A DNA stretch of 64,000 bases, taken from Haemophilus haemolyticus. Lineage in GTDB: Bacteria; Pseudomonadota; Gammaproteobacteria; Enterobacterales; Pasteurellaceae. The translations under genes and the position numbers were made by a program. Below the pieces are notes generated by a model. That model ran no database searches and was not told the DNA's origin. It saw nothing but the letters and a program-made list of their open reading frames with translations. Within the stretch, counting starts at the first letter, position 1. Each line of letters begins with the position of its first letter. The DNA lies in contig NZ_CP031243.1 in the NCBI RefSeq assembly GCF_003352385.1, positions 598,501-662,500 on the forward strand, read 5' to 3'. Below, piece after piece: positions 34,973-43,858 of the stretch.

Positions 34973-35530
34973 ATGAAACAACTCCTTGACTTTATCCCTT
35001 TAATTTTATTTTTTGTCACTTACAAACTCGGTGGTGTACGTGAAGCAGCCATCGTATTAGTAGTGGCAACAATTTTGCAGATCGTGATTTTAAAATGGAA
35101 ATATGGAACCGTTGAAAAACAACAAAAAATCATGGCAAGTGCGGTCGTTTTTTTTGGACTTTTAACCGCTTACTTTAATGAAATCCGCTATTTGCAATGG
35201 AAAGTGACGATTATCAATGCCTTGTTTGCCATTGTTTTGCTCGTCGCACAATTTCAATTTAAAACTCCATTAATTAAAAAATTACTTGGCAAAGAGCTAC
35301 AACTGCCCGAAAAGGCTTGGAATACACTTAACCTCGGTTGGGCTGTATTCTTTATTATTTGCATGTTGGTGAATATTTATATCAGCCATAATATGTCGGA
35401 AGAAGCTTGGGTTGATTTCAAATCTTTCGGAATTATTGGTATGACGGTGATTGCAACGATTATTTCAGGTGCTTATATCTATCGCTATTTACCTAAAGAT
35501 GATTCAAATTCAAAAGATGGAGAAAAATAA
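34973..35530 (+). CDS. yciB: Inner-membrane septation protein A homologue YciB
   Basis: Membrane protein linked to cell-envelope synthesis and septation (IspA in Shigella). 185 residues with five hydrophobic helices; the family opening is [21 protein letters not shown] and the block [18 protein letters not shown] is recognisable. The hydrophilic end is [10 protein letters not shown]. Its stop overlaps the yciA start by one base (TAATG), so the two are coupled. Confidence 0.93.
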   Translation: MKQLLDFIPLILFFVTYKLGGVREAAIVLVVATILQIVILKWKYGTVEKQQKIMASAVVFFGLLTAYFNEIRYLQWKVTIINALFAIVLLVAQFQFKTPLIKKLLGKELQLPEKAWNTLNLGWAVFFIICMLVNIYISHNMSEEAWVDFKSFGIIGMTVIATIISGAYIYRYLPKDDSNSKDGEK

Positions 35531-36009
35531 TGTCTTCCAATTTTACTGATAAAAATGGCCGCCATTCCAAAGGGATTCTATTACTACGAACTTTGGCGAT
35601 GCCTTCTGACACTAATGCCAACGGAGATATTTTCGGCGGTTGGATCATGTCTCAAATGGATATGGGTGGTGCGATTTTAGCAAAAGAAATCGCACACGGG
35701 CGCGTGGTTACCGTTGCCGTTGAAAGTATGAATTTTATCAAACCAATCTCTGTGGGGGATGTCGTCTGTTGCTACGGACAATGCCTCAAAGTTGGGCGTT
35801 CTTCCATTAAAATTAAAGTGGAAGTATGGGTGAAAAAAGTGGCGAGTGAACCAATTGGTGAACGTTATTGCGTCACAGATGCGGTATTTACTTTTGTTGC
35901 AGTTGATAATAATGGTCGCTCTCGCACGATTCCCCGTGAAAACAACCAAGAGTTGGAAAAAGCATTAGCCCTAATTTCCGAATTAGAAACAGAACACCCT
36001 TGTAAATAA
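35530..36009 (+). CDS. yciA: Acyl-CoA thioesterase YciA
   Basis: Hot-dog fold thioesterase hydrolysing a broad range of acyl-CoAs; the H. influenzae orthologue has been crystallised as a hexamer. 159 residues. The catalytic aspartate block is SDTNANGDIFGGWIMSQMD, and VTVAVESMNFIKPISVGD is typical of the family. Start ATG 35530 overlaps the yciB stop; 12 bases then separate it from yciI. Confidence 0.95.
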   Translation: MSSNFTDKNGRHSKGILLLRTLAMPSDTNANGDIFGGWIMSQMDMGGAILAKEIAHGRVVTVAVESMNFIKPISVGDVVCCYGQCLKVGRSSIKIKVEVWVKKVASEPIGERYCVTDAVFTFVAVDNNGRSRTIPRENNQELEKALALISELETEHPCK

Positions 36010-36021
36010 AAGGAAATAATT

Positions 36022-36318
36022 ATGTACTATGTTATTTTTGCCCAAGATATTCCCAATACGTTAGAAAAACGCCTTGCAGTACGCGAACAACATTTAGCTC
36101 GTTTAAAACAGCTTAAAGCAGAAAACCGATTACTGACGGCAGGACCAAATCCTGCAATTGATGATGAAAATCCGGGGGAAGCTGGTTTTACTGGCTCAAC
36201 CGTCATTGCTCAATTTGAAAATCTACAAGCGGCAAAAGACTGGGCTGCACAAGATCCTTATGTCGAAGCTGGTGTATATGCAGATGTCGTTGTAAAGCCG
36301 TTTAAAAAAGTATTTTAA
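36022..36318 (+). CDS. yciI: YCII-family protein YciI
   Basis: Small dimeric ferredoxin-like protein of unclear role; an H. influenzae structure exists and a metal-independent hydrolase or dehydratase function has been suggested. 98 residues. The His and Asp of the putative active site lie in [13 protein letters not shown] and [24 protein letters not shown] ribosome-binding site precedes ATG 36022. The gap to slt is 15 bases, so slt may be read from the same transcript. Confidence 0.92.
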   Translation: MYYVIFAQDIPNTLEKRLAVREQHLARLKQLKAENRLLTAGPNPAIDDENPGEAGFTGSTVIAQFENLQAAKDWAAQDPYVEAGVYADVVVKPFKKVF

Positions 36319-36333
36319 TTCTAATAACGCAAT

Positions 36334-38115
36334 ATGAAAAAAGTCGCTTTAATTTCTCTCTGTATTTTGACCGCACTTTCTGCTTTTGCCGATACACCTA
36401 ACACGGCAACAGCATCCATCAATCTTGAGCAAGAAAAACAAAACTGGGCGTCAATACAGCATCAAGACTACTTAAAACGTTTAAAACAACGTGAAACCTT
36501 TTTACAGGTTGAAGGTTTGCTAAAAAGTGCGGTAAAAAAACAGCAATTTTCTGAAGCGACTCAAAATATCACAAAAACCTTAATAGATTCACTGCAAGGC
36601 TATCCTTTGCAATACGATTTACTAGCACGCTTTTGGGAAAGCAAAATCGCCTTTTTGCAGAATGATGATATCCAAGGCAAGCAACAAGCACTTGATGAAC
36701 TGAACGCATTAGCTCAACAAAATTACCCTTTTGTGACGCTAGTATTTCAAGTCTTATTACAAAAACTATCCACTTCAAACGAACAACAAACATCAGCAAC
36801 TTCAGATAATACTAAAGAAAATAACAGGGTTCAAAAAGAACAAAATCAAGTAGAAAATCCTAAACAACTTGCTGAAATTGTAAGAAAAAGTGATCCTAAC
36901 ACTTTAGATAAAACCGTATTAATTGATGCTTTCCCACGTTATCTTAAAACGCTACCTGAACAAATGAATAACCCAAGTTTTGAATCCTATCAAAAATGGG
37001 CAAATACTTGGCAGCTCTCAGAAGATGAAATCAAACAGTGGAAAATAGCCTTTTTAAATCATTTTTTTGATAATGAAAACGCTGATTTTCAAAAATGGCG
37101 TGATGAACAAATCCAACAATTAAAAACAGATAATCTAACCGAACGCCGTTTACGAATGGCAATTTGGCAGAAGACCGACCTTTCTCCGTGGCTTAATTCA
37201 CTTACTACTGAAGGAAAAGCAAAACAAGAATGGCGTTATTGGGAAGCTAAACAAGATATATCAAAAAATATAGAAAAACTAACCGCACTTTCAAAAGAGC
37301 GGGGGTTCTATCCAATGTTAGCTTCTGCACAATTAAAGCAAGCATATAAAGTCGATTATCCAATAGCACCAAGTTTTACTGTAGCAGAACAACTTCCTTT
37401 CGAGCAAGTTTTCGCCATGATTCGAGAACTGAGAGAACTTGGACGAAATGGTTTAGCAAAACAACGTTGGCGAATTTTACTTGATAATGCTGATTTCACA
37501 ACTCAGCTAAAACTTGCAGAATATGCTGAAAACCAACAATGGTTTGAATTAGCTGTTGATGCTTCTATTGTTGCAAAAGCGTGGGATTATCTGTCCCTTC
37601 GTCTGCCAAATGCTTATCCTGAATACTTCAATGCAACATTACATAATTTAAATATCAGCAAAACTTTTGCTATGGCAATCGCCCGTCAAGAGAGTGCTTG
37701 GAATCCAATGGCACAATCTTCTGCAAATGCGCGAGGCTTAATGCAACTTCTGCCAAGCACGGCAAAATTGACCGCAGAGAATAATCAGCTGCCTTATCAA
37801 GGCGAACAAGATTTATTCAAACCATTGAATAATATTTTGCTAGGTACCGCACATCTGAATGAACTCAATGGAAAATATCCTAATAATCGAATATTGATTG
37901 CAGCAGCTTACAATGCAGGGGCAAATCGAGTAGAAAAATGGTTAAGTCGCGCGAATGGAAAATTAGCATTAGACGAATTTGTCGCATCTATTCCGTTTTA
38001 CGAAACTCGTGGTTATGTGCAAAATGTAGTCACTTATGACTTTTACTATCAAATTTTACAAAATAAAGAAACCCCACAAATCTTTAGCCAAGAAGAATTG
38101 AATCGGCTATACTAA
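36334..38115 (+). CDS. slt: Soluble lytic murein transglycosylase
   Basis: Periplasmic enzyme cleaving peptidoglycan to 1,6-anhydromuropeptides, which are recycled through AmpG. 593 residues, about 50 shorter than E. coli Slt70 in the helical U-domain. Signal peptide MKKVALISLCILTALSAFAD with cleavage after AFA. The C-terminal lysozyme-like domain has catalytic Glu453 in ARQESAWNP, then RGLMQLLPSTA and AAYNAGANRVEKWL. Three uptake sequences lie inside (36370, 36525, 37282); the first overlaps the signal-peptide codons. Confidence 0.95.
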   Translation: MKKVALISLCILTALSAFADTPNTATASINLEQEKQNWASIQHQDYLKRLKQRETFLQVEGLLKSAVKKQQFSEATQNITKTLIDSLQGYPLQYDLLARFWESKIAFLQNDDIQGKQQALDELNALAQQNYPFVTLVFQVLLQKLSTSNEQQTSATSDNTKENNRVQKEQNQVENPKQLAEIVRKSDPNTLDKTVLIDAFPRYLKTLPEQMNNPSFESYQKWANTWQLSEDEIKQWKIAFLNHFFDNENADFQKWRDEQIQQLKTDNLTERRLRMAIWQKTDLSPWLNSLTTEGKAKQEWRYWEAKQDISKNIEKLTALSKERGFYPMLASAQLKQAYKVDYPIAPSFTVAEQLPFEQVFAMIRELRELGRNGLAKQRWRILLDNADFTTQLKLAEYAENQQWFELAVDASIVAKAWDYLSLRLPNAYPEYFNATLHNLNISKTFAMAIARQESAWNPMAQSSANARGLMQLLPSTAKLTAENNQLPYQGEQDLFKPLNNILLGTAHLNELNGKYPNNRILIAAAYNAGANRVEKWLSRANGKLALDEFVASIPFYETRGYVQNVVTYDFYYQILQNKETPQIFSQEELNRLY

Positions 38116-38117
38116 AT

Positions 38118-38136
38118 GCACTAGTTTAATAGTGTG
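38118..38136. promoter_or_regulatory. Trp operator upstream of trpR
   Basis: GCACTAGTTTAATAGTGTG is a near-palindrome resembling the TrpR operator core (ACTAGT...ACTAGT). It lies 17-35 bases before the trpR ATG, just after the slt stop and next to a TATACT (38109-38114) -10-like box. It suggests autorepression by tryptophan-bound TrpR. Confidence 0.7.
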
Positions 38137-38152
38137 GAATGGGAGCGTAATT

Positions 38153-38458
38153 ATGTATATCAGCCGTAATTTAGAACAATGGAATGCATTTCTTGAAATG
38201 CTAAAAATCGCCTTTGAAGAAAACAAAGCACAGGAGTTTCTAACCTTATTATTAACTGCAGACGAACGGGATGCAGTAGGATTGCGTTTGCAGATTGTCT
38301 CTCAGCTGATTGATAAAAATATGCCTCAGCGTGAAATTCAACAAAATCTTAATACAAGTGCCGCCACAATCACTCGAGGTTCCAATATGATTAAAACGAT
38401 GGATCCTGATTTTATGCAATGGATGAAACAACATCTTGATCTCATTGAAAAAAACTAA
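38153..38458 (+). CDS. trpR: Trp operon repressor
   Basis: Tryptophan-responsive dimeric repressor, 101 residues (E. coli 108). Start at ATG 38153 ([17 protein letters not shown]), preceded by GGGAGCG; an upstream GTG-type start inside the operator is unlikely. The helix-turn-helix is [25 protein letters not shown], where TRGSNMIKT matches the recognition helix of E. coli TrpR. No trp biosynthesis genes are in the window. It overlaps the downstream mtgA start. Confidence 0.95.
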   Translation: MYISRNLEQWNAFLEMLKIAFEENKAQEFLTLLLTADERDAVGLRLQIVSQLIDKNMPQREIQQNLNTSAATITRGSNMIKTMDPDFMQWMKQHLDLIEKN

Positions 38459-39185
38459 GCGAATTTTTACCGCACTTTCTCACTTATTTAGTCTTAAATG
38501 GTGGAAAAAAAACTGGCAGCGAGTTGTCTTTCGTTTTTTTTTCGCCGTTTTTGCTTTGTTGCTGATTTTTCGCTTTGTACCTATTCCATTTTCCGCTTAT
38601 ATGGTACAACAAAAAATCGCTAATCTTTTACAGGGCGATTTTCGATATCAAATCCAATATAACTGGGTCAGCCTAGAAAATATTTCTCCAAACATTCAAT
38701 TAGCTGTGATTTCATCAGAAGATCAGCGTTTTCCTGAACATTTCGGATTTGATTTTGAGGCTATCCAACGAGCGATTCGGTATAACGAAAAATCTAAAAA
38801 AGGAATCCGAGGAGCATCAACCATTTCCCAGCAAACCGCTAAAAACTTAATGCTTTGGCATGGACAAAATTGGCTACGAAAAGGTTTGGAAGTTCCAGCA
38901 ACTATGTTGCTCGAGCTGACTTGGTCAAAAAAACGTATTTTAGAGGTGTATTTAAATATTGCAGAATTTGGGAATGGCATTTTTGGTGTGGAAGCGGCAA
39001 GTCGCTATTACTTTAAAAAATCAGCTAAAAATTTATCTCAAAATGAAGCCGCACTTTTAGCTGCTGTGTTGCCCAATCCAATCATTTATAAAGTAAATAA
39101 GCCAAGCTTATTAGTTCGTAAAAAACAAACTTGGATTTTGAGACAAATGGGAAATTTAGGTACTGAATACTTGAGCCATTTATAA
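38445..39185 (+). CDS. mtgA: Monofunctional biosynthetic peptidoglycan transglycosylase
   Basis: Membrane-anchored glycosyltransferase (GT51) polymerising glycan strands from lipid II. 246 residues if started at TTG 38445 (read as [15 protein letters not shown]); a TTG at 38436 would add three. No ATG fits before the membrane helix (about 25-45), so a TTG start overlapping trpR by 14 bases seems required. GT51 motifs are intact: catalytic Glu in [45 protein letters not shown] and [13 protein letters not shown]. Confidence 0.93.
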   Translation: MKKTKRIFTALSHLFSLKWWKKNWQRVVFRFFFAVFALLLIFRFVPIPFSAYMVQQKIANLLQGDFRYQIQYNWVSLENISPNIQLAVISSEDQRFPEHFGFDFEAIQRAIRYNEKSKKGIRGASTISQQTAKNLMLWHGQNWLRKGLEVPATMLLELTWSKKRILEVYLNIAEFGNGIFGVEAASRYYFKKSAKNLSQNEAALLAAVLPNPIIYKVNKPSLLVRKKQTWILRQMGNLGTEYLSHL

Positions 39186-39245
39186 AAAATCCAATCGAAT
39201 TTCTAAAGTAAAACAAACTAAAAAATATTTACTTAATACATAAAA

Positions 39246-39276
39246 TAAAAAAACGAGTCTTAGACTCGTTTTTTTA
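39246..39276. terminator. Bidirectional terminator between mtgA and frdD
   Basis: AAACGAGTCT (39251-39260) and AGACTCGTTT (39262-39271) form a palindrome flanked by A-runs and T-runs, serving both convergent genes. Confidence 0.8.
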
Positions 39277-39291
39277 TTTATAGCATTTTTA

Positions 39292-39636
39292 TTACAGGTT
39301 TATTACCGCAAATAACACCCAAACAGTATAAATTGTGGCTAAACCATAAAAGATAAATCCACCAGCTGGCACATGCACTTTAAGATCGTGCATACCATGG
39401 TGAATACGGTGTAAACCACACCACATTGGGAAAATAGTAAGCACTAAAATAACTAATTTACCAATCCAAGAATAAGCAAAAGTAATTAAATTATGCGCAT
39501 CGACTAAACCAAATGGTAATAACAAACCGATAATTAAAATAACGACAGGGAAGAAAATTGCACTCACTGTGCCGCCTGCACCGAACATTAACCATACTGG
39601 CGGTTCGCCGGAGCGTTTTGGATTTTGATCAACCAT
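39292..39636 (-). CDS. frdD: Fumarate reductase membrane anchor subunit D
   Basis: Inner-membrane subunit binding menaquinone with FrdC and anchoring FrdAB. 114 residues with three hydrophobic helices; the block [17 protein letters not shown] is typical of FrdD. Last gene of frdABCD; 12 bases after frdC. Confidence 0.94.
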   Translation of the reverse strand: MVDQNPKRSGEPPVWLMFGAGGTVSAIFFPVVILIIGLLLPFGLVDAHNLITFAYSWIGKLVILVLTIFPMWCGLHRIHHGMHDLKVHVPAGGFIFYGLATIYTVWVLFAVINL

Positions 39637-39648
39637 TTTTTCTCTCCC

Positions 39649-40059
39649 TTAAATATAAACTAAAACTAAAGCAATCACGCTAACTAATGCAGTTACCGCC
39701 CAAAGTGCATTTCTTACAACAGTGTGGGGTAAGCGTTCATTTTTCACAATAATATTCATCACTTTTGGTGTCATTAAGAAATATGTCACCGTATGATAAA
39801 GCGTTGCAATAAGCGTAATAATATTTAAGAACACCACAATTGGATTTCTTAAAAACTCAATAAAGCTCAAGATGCCTAAGCCTGGCATTGGATTGCTTGC
39901 GAGGCAAAGAACACCATAAAGCAACACGATACAAAACCATACAGCAAAGATTGAAGTCGCTTCACGTAGCATATAAGCTTTATAGAAGTCCAATTTTTGC
40001 CACCAAGTCGCTGTCATTGGACGAACATATTTTTTACGTTTACTCACTGTTACTGACAT
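39649..40059 (-). CDS. frdC: Fumarate reductase membrane anchor subunit C
   Basis: Second membrane anchor of quinol:fumarate reductase. 136 residues from ATG 40059 (MSVTVSKRKKYVRPMTATWW), preceded by AGGGGG. The open frame runs another 53 codons into frdB, but the homologous region to E. coli FrdC (TTKRKPYVRPM) begins here. Three hydrophobic helices; the conserved Glu is in AYMLREATSIF. The gap to frdB is 10 bases. Confidence 0.94.
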   Translation of the reverse strand: MSVTVSKRKKYVRPMTATWWQKLDFYKAYMLREATSIFAVWFCIVLLYGVLCLASNPMPGLGILSFIEFLRNPIVVFLNIITLIATLYHTVTYFLMTPKVMNIIVKNERLPHTVVRNALWAVTALVSVIALVLVYI

Positions 40060-40069
40060 TCTTTCCCCC

Positions 40070-40840
40070 TTAGCCTTTTGGTTTGAGCATAGAGATAACA
40101 TAATCTTTGGCACTTTCCACTTTTCCTTGGTTAATTGCAGAAGCAGGATCCACATGTTTTGGACAAACTTCTGAGCAATAGCCAACGAAAGTACAACTCC
40201 AAACCCCGTTTTTACCATTTAACAATGACATACGTTTTGCTTTACCATGGTCACGGTTATCAAGATTATAACGATGAGCCATTGTAATCGCTGCAGGGCC
40301 TAAGAATTCAGGATTTAAACCAAATTGAGGGCAAGCGGCATAGCATAAACCACAGTTGATACACATTGAGAATTGACGATATTTCTCAAGCTGTGCTGGC
40401 GTTTGTTTAGTACGGCTTACTTGCAATTCTTTCGATGGATGTGGTTTACCATCTAATGCAGGTGCTTCGTTACCAATAATATAAGGTTTAATTGCCTCTA
40501 AACTTTCAATAAAGTGGCTTAAATCAACCACTAAGTCGCGTTCAATTGGGAAGTTTGCTAACGGCTCAATACGCATATGACCGCTGTAATCACGTAAGAA
40601 CGTTTTACAAGCCAATTTCGGTTTGTTATTCACCATCATCCCACAGGAACCGCAGATCGCCATACGGCAAGACCAGCGATAAGAAAGAGATGGTTCAAGT
40701 TTATCCTTAATATAACCTAACGCATCAAGCAAGGAGGTTTGATTATCATAAGGTACTTGATAAGTACTTAGATGCGGCTCTTGATCGATTTCAGGATTGT
40801 AGCGTAATACTTCAACATTCATTACTGGTGAATTAGCCAT
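40070..40840 (-). CDS. frdB: Fumarate reductase iron-sulphur subunit
   Basis: Electron-transfer subunit linking quinol oxidation to FrdA. 256 residues from ATG 40840 ([16 protein letters not shown]). [2Fe-2S] ligands are in [22 protein letters not shown]; [4Fe-4S] and [3Fe-4S] ligands are in [14 protein letters not shown] and [17 protein letters not shown]. The first eight bases overlap the end of frdA. The longer open frame upstream is frdA sequence in another frame. Confidence 0.96.
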   Translation of the reverse strand: MANSPVMNVEVLRYNPEIDQEPHLSTYQVPYDNQTSLLDALGYIKDKLEPSLSYRWSCRMAICGSCGMMVNNKPKLACKTFLRDYSGHMRIEPLANFPIERDLVVDLSHFIESLEAIKPYIIGNEAPALDGKPHPSKELQVSRTKQTPAQLEKYRQFSMCINCGLCYAACPQFGLNPEFLGPAAITMAHRYNLDNRDHGKAKRMSLLNGKNGVWSCTFVGYCSEVCPKHVDPASAINQGKVESAKDYVISMLKPKG

Positions 40841-42632
40841 TTGCTTGCTCCTTAGCTTTCGCAGCGGCTTCTTGAGCTTCTGCTTCCGCACCGTAAACAC
40901 GTTTTGCAGGTTGAGATTTAGTAATTTTCACCGGACTGTATTCAATACGCGGTGCACCATTCTCATTGTAGAAAGCAAGTGTGTGTTTTAAATAATTTAC
41001 ATCGTCACGTTCTGTGTAATCTAAGCGCTGGTGAGCCCCACGAGATTCTTTACGTTCAATCGCTGAATTAGCAATAGATTGTGCAACATCTAGAATGTAG
41101 CCCAACTCAACTGTGTAAAGTACATCTGTATTGAACACACTTGAGTTATCTGCAACACGAATACGTTTATAACGTTCTTTTAATTCTGCAATTTTATCTA
41201 CTGCTTTTTGCATACTTGCTTGGTCACGGTAAATACCACAACCTTCTTCCATTACAGAACCCATTTCATCGCGGATCTCAGACCAAGATTCATTACCTTC
41301 TTGTTTATGAAGAGCTTCTAAGCGAGCAACAACATCTTTTGCTTGAGCATCAACCGCACTTTGGTTTACAGATTGAGATTCAACTGCACGTTGTGCCGCA
41401 TATTCCCCTGCAACACGACCTAACACAACAAGTTCAGCTAAAGAGTTAGAGCCTAAGCGGTTTGCGCCATGTAAACCTGAAGATGCACACTCACCTACAG
41501 CAAATAAACCTTTGATACGAGTTTCGCTGTTAAAATCAACCTCAATACCGCCCATGGTGTAGTGAACAACTGGACGAACAGGGATTGGCTCATTCACTGG
41601 ATTTACACCTTCATAAGCACTTGCTAGTTCACAAATAAATGGCAGACGCTCATGTAAATATTTTTCACCAAGATGACGTAAATCTAAATGCACCACATCT
41701 ACGCCTTTCGCAGTTTTTAAGGTATTACCTTTTTTCCATTCTTGCCAGAATGCTTGAGAAACTTTATCGCGAGGACCAAGTTCCATATATTTATTTTGAG
41801 GTTTACCAATTGGTGTTTCTGGTCCTAGCCCGTAATCTTGAAGATAACGGTAGCCATCTTTATTAACCAAAATACCACCTTCACCACGACAACCTTCAGT
41901 CATTAAGATGCCGGTATTCGGTAAACCTGTTGGGTGATATTGAACAAACTCCATATCACGAAGTGGTACACCATGACGATACGCCATAGATAAGCCGTCA
42001 CCTGTTACAATACCGCCATTGGTATTGAATTTAAATGCACGACAACCACCTCCAGTTGCAATAACAACCGCATTGGCATTAATTTGAACAAGCGAACCTT
42101 CCATCATGTTCATTGCAACCATACCACGAGCATGGCCATCATCAACAAGAATATCTAATACGAAGTGTTCATCAAAACGTTGGATTTGTGGATATTGAAT
42201 AGAAGTTTGGAAAAGCGTGTGTAATAAGTGGAAACCTGTTTTATCAGCAGCGAACCAAGTACGCTCAATTTTCATTCCACCGAAACGACGTACGTTTACA
42301 TCGCCATCAGCTTTACGGCTCCAAGGGCATCCCCAACGTTCTAATTGAGTCATTTCCACTGGTGAATGTTGTACGAAATATTCCACAACATCCTGTTCGC
42401 AAAGCCAGTCACCACCCGCAACAGTATCTTGGAAGTGTTTATCGTAAGAATCTTCCTCTTTGATAACTGCCGCTGCACCACCTTCTGCTGCCACAGTATG
42501 GCTACGCATTGGGTACACTTTTGAAACTAATGCAATTTTTAAGTTAGGATTTGCTTCTGCTGCTGCAATCGCTGCACGTAAACCGCCGCCACCAGCGCCA
42601 ACAATCGCAATATCGACATTAACTGTTTGCAC
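40833..42632 (-). CDS. frdA: Fumarate reductase flavoprotein subunit (GTG start)
   Basis: Catalytic FAD subunit reducing fumarate to succinate in anaerobic respiration. 599 residues from GTG 42632, read as [20 protein letters not shown]. The start is set by a perfect GGAGG six bases upstream and by alignment with E. coli FrdA (MQTFQADLAIVGAGG). The FAD loop is GAGGGGLR; covalent FAD is expected at the His in [11 protein letters not shown]; active-site residues are in [21 protein letters not shown] and [12 protein letters not shown]. Divergent from epmA; a possible FNR/CRP site lies about 135 bases upstream. Confidence 0.96.
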   Translation of the reverse strand: MQTVNVDIAIVGAGGGGLRAAIAAAEANPNLKIALVSKVYPMRSHTVAAEGGAAAVIKEEDSYDKHFQDTVAGGDWLCEQDVVEYFVQHSPVEMTQLERWGCPWSRKADGDVNVRRFGGMKIERTWFAADKTGFHLLHTLFQTSIQYPQIQRFDEHFVLDILVDDGHARGMVAMNMMEGSLVQINANAVVIATGGGCRAFKFNTNGGIVTGDGLSMAYRHGVPLRDMEFVQYHPTGLPNTGILMTEGCRGEGGILVNKDGYRYLQDYGLGPETPIGKPQNKYMELGPRDKVSQAFWQEWKKGNTLKTAKGVDVVHLDLRHLGEKYLHERLPFICELASAYEGVNPVNEPIPVRPVVHYTMGGIEVDFNSETRIKGLFAVGECASSGLHGANRLGSNSLAELVVLGRVAGEYAAQRAVESQSVNQSAVDAQAKDVVARLEALHKQEGNESWSEIRDEMGSVMEEGCGIYRDQASMQKAVDKIAELKERYKRIRVADNSSVFNTDVLYTVELGYILDVAQSIANSAIERKESRGAHQRLDYTERDDVNYLKHTLAFYNENGAPRIEYSPVKITKSQPAKRVYGAEAEAQEAAAKAKEQANG

Positions 42633-42766
42633 GATATCCTCCAATAAATGTAGAAAGTAAAAAATAGAAATCACCCTAAAAGGGTAATCTAGTGAAGTCA
42701 TTCTGCCATTTTTTGTTACAAATTAATAACGTTTTTTATGTAGGGAAAGGGGAAAAGGATGATTTT

Positions 42767-42780
42767 GTGATCTACCTCAA
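42767..42780. promoter_or_regulatory. Possible FNR (or CRP) site upstream of frdA
   Basis: GTGAT-CTAC-CTCAA, which on the minus strand reads TTGAG-GTAG-ATCAC, resembles an FNR box (TTGAT-N4-ATCAA) with two mismatches. It also contains a CRP-like TGTGA. It lies between the divergent frdA and epmA genes. Confidence 0.4.
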
Positions 42781-42847
42781 AAAAGCTTAGATTGAGTTGA
42801 GAAGAGCTCTCGTTTACAATGATGCAAATTTAAAAATGGGAATAAAA

Positions 42848-43819
42848 ATGACCGCACTTACTCATTGGCAACCTTCTGCTGATATAAAAAATCTGCTTAA
42901 ACGTGCAAAAATTATTGCTGAAATTCGTCAATTTTTTACAGAGCGAGGCTTGCTTGAAGTTGAGACGCCTGTTCTAAGTGAATTTGGCGTTACTGATTTA
43001 CACCTTTCCACATTTAGCACAGAATTTCTCGCGCCTTTTGGTGAACAATCCAAAACACTTTGGCTTTTTACAAGCCCTGAATATCATATGAAACGCTTGC
43101 TTGCTGCAGGCAGTGGACCGATATTCCAAATCAGTAAAGTGTTCCGTAATGAAGAAGCTGGTAATCGCCACAATCCAGAATTTACTATGCTGGAATGGTA
43201 TCGACCGCACTTTAGTATGCATCGTTTAATTAATGAGGTAGATGATTTACTCCAACAAATTTTAGATTGCCCACCAGCAGAAAGTTTAAGCTACCAATTT
43301 GTTTTCCAAGAATATGTAGGTTTAGATCCCTTATCTGCAGAACGTTCAGAATTAATCGAAGCAGCGCGTAAACATAACTTTATAGCTGAAGATGATGAAG
43401 AACGTGATACTTTATTGCAATTCTTATTTAGTGAAGTCGTTGAACCTCAAATAGGAAAAGAACGACCTGTTGCGGTTTATCATTTCCCTTCAACGCAAGC
43501 AGCTCTGGCACAAGTGAGCCCAGAAGATCAGCGAGTTGCAGAACGCTTTGAGTTTTATTACAAAGGGTTAGAACTGGCAAATGGTTTCCATGAATTGACC
43601 GATGCACGAGAACAAAGACATCGTTTTGAATTAGATAATCAGCAAAGAAAGAAACATGGATTACCAACTCGAGATATTGACGAACGTTTTCTGGCTGCAT
43701 TAGAAGCAGGCTTACCAAATTCTTCTGGCGTTGCACTAGGAGTTGATCGTCTGATTATGGTTGCCCTAGGTTGTGAGAAAATTAATGAAGTGATTTCTTT
43801 TGCTGTGGATAATGCCTAG
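42848..43819 (+). CDS. epmA: Elongation factor P--(R)-beta-lysine ligase
   Basis: Class II lysyl-tRNA-synthetase-like enzyme attaching beta-lysine to EF-P. 323 residues from ATG 42848 ([17 protein letters not shown]); an earlier in-frame start at 42797 is less likely. There is no tRNA-binding domain, as expected. Motif 2 is [20 protein letters not shown] and motif 3 [11 protein letters not shown]. Codons 2-4 (ACC GCA CTT) are exactly the DNA-uptake core, so the uptake sequence fixes the N-terminus. A second copy lies at 43204. Confidence 0.95.
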   Translation: MTALTHWQPSADIKNLLKRAKIIAEIRQFFTERGLLEVETPVLSEFGVTDLHLSTFSTEFLAPFGEQSKTLWLFTSPEYHMKRLLAAGSGPIFQISKVFRNEEAGNRHNPEFTMLEWYRPHFSMHRLINEVDDLLQQILDCPPAESLSYQFVFQEYVGLDPLSAERSELIEAARKHNFIAEDDEERDTLLQFLFSEVVEPQIGKERPVAVYHFPSTQAALAQVSPEDQRVAERFEFYYKGLELANGFHELTDAREQRHRFELDNQQRKKHGLPTRDIDERFLAALEAGLPNSSGVALGVDRLIMVALGCEKINEVISFAVDNA

Positions 43820-43822
43820 ACG

Positions 43823-43853
43823 AAAAGTGCGGTGAAAAATTTACCGCACTTTT
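43823..43853. terminator. Uptake-sequence dyad terminator between epmA and cpxA
   Basis: AAAAGTGCGGT and ACCGCACTTTT (cores 43825-43833 and 43843-43851) form an inverted pair with a 9-base loop and T-rich flanks, between convergent genes. Confidence 0.85.
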
Positions 43854-43858
43854 GATTT

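Noticed and set aside
39649..40218. Longer frdC reading with 53 extra N-terminal residues
   Set aside because: The extension overlaps frdB and has no match to FrdC; the ATG at 40059 has a strong ribosome-binding site.
42632..42701. frdA start at the upper end of the open frame
   Set aside because: The extra residues are not in the family; GTG 42632 has a perfect GGAGG and aligns with E. coli FrdA.
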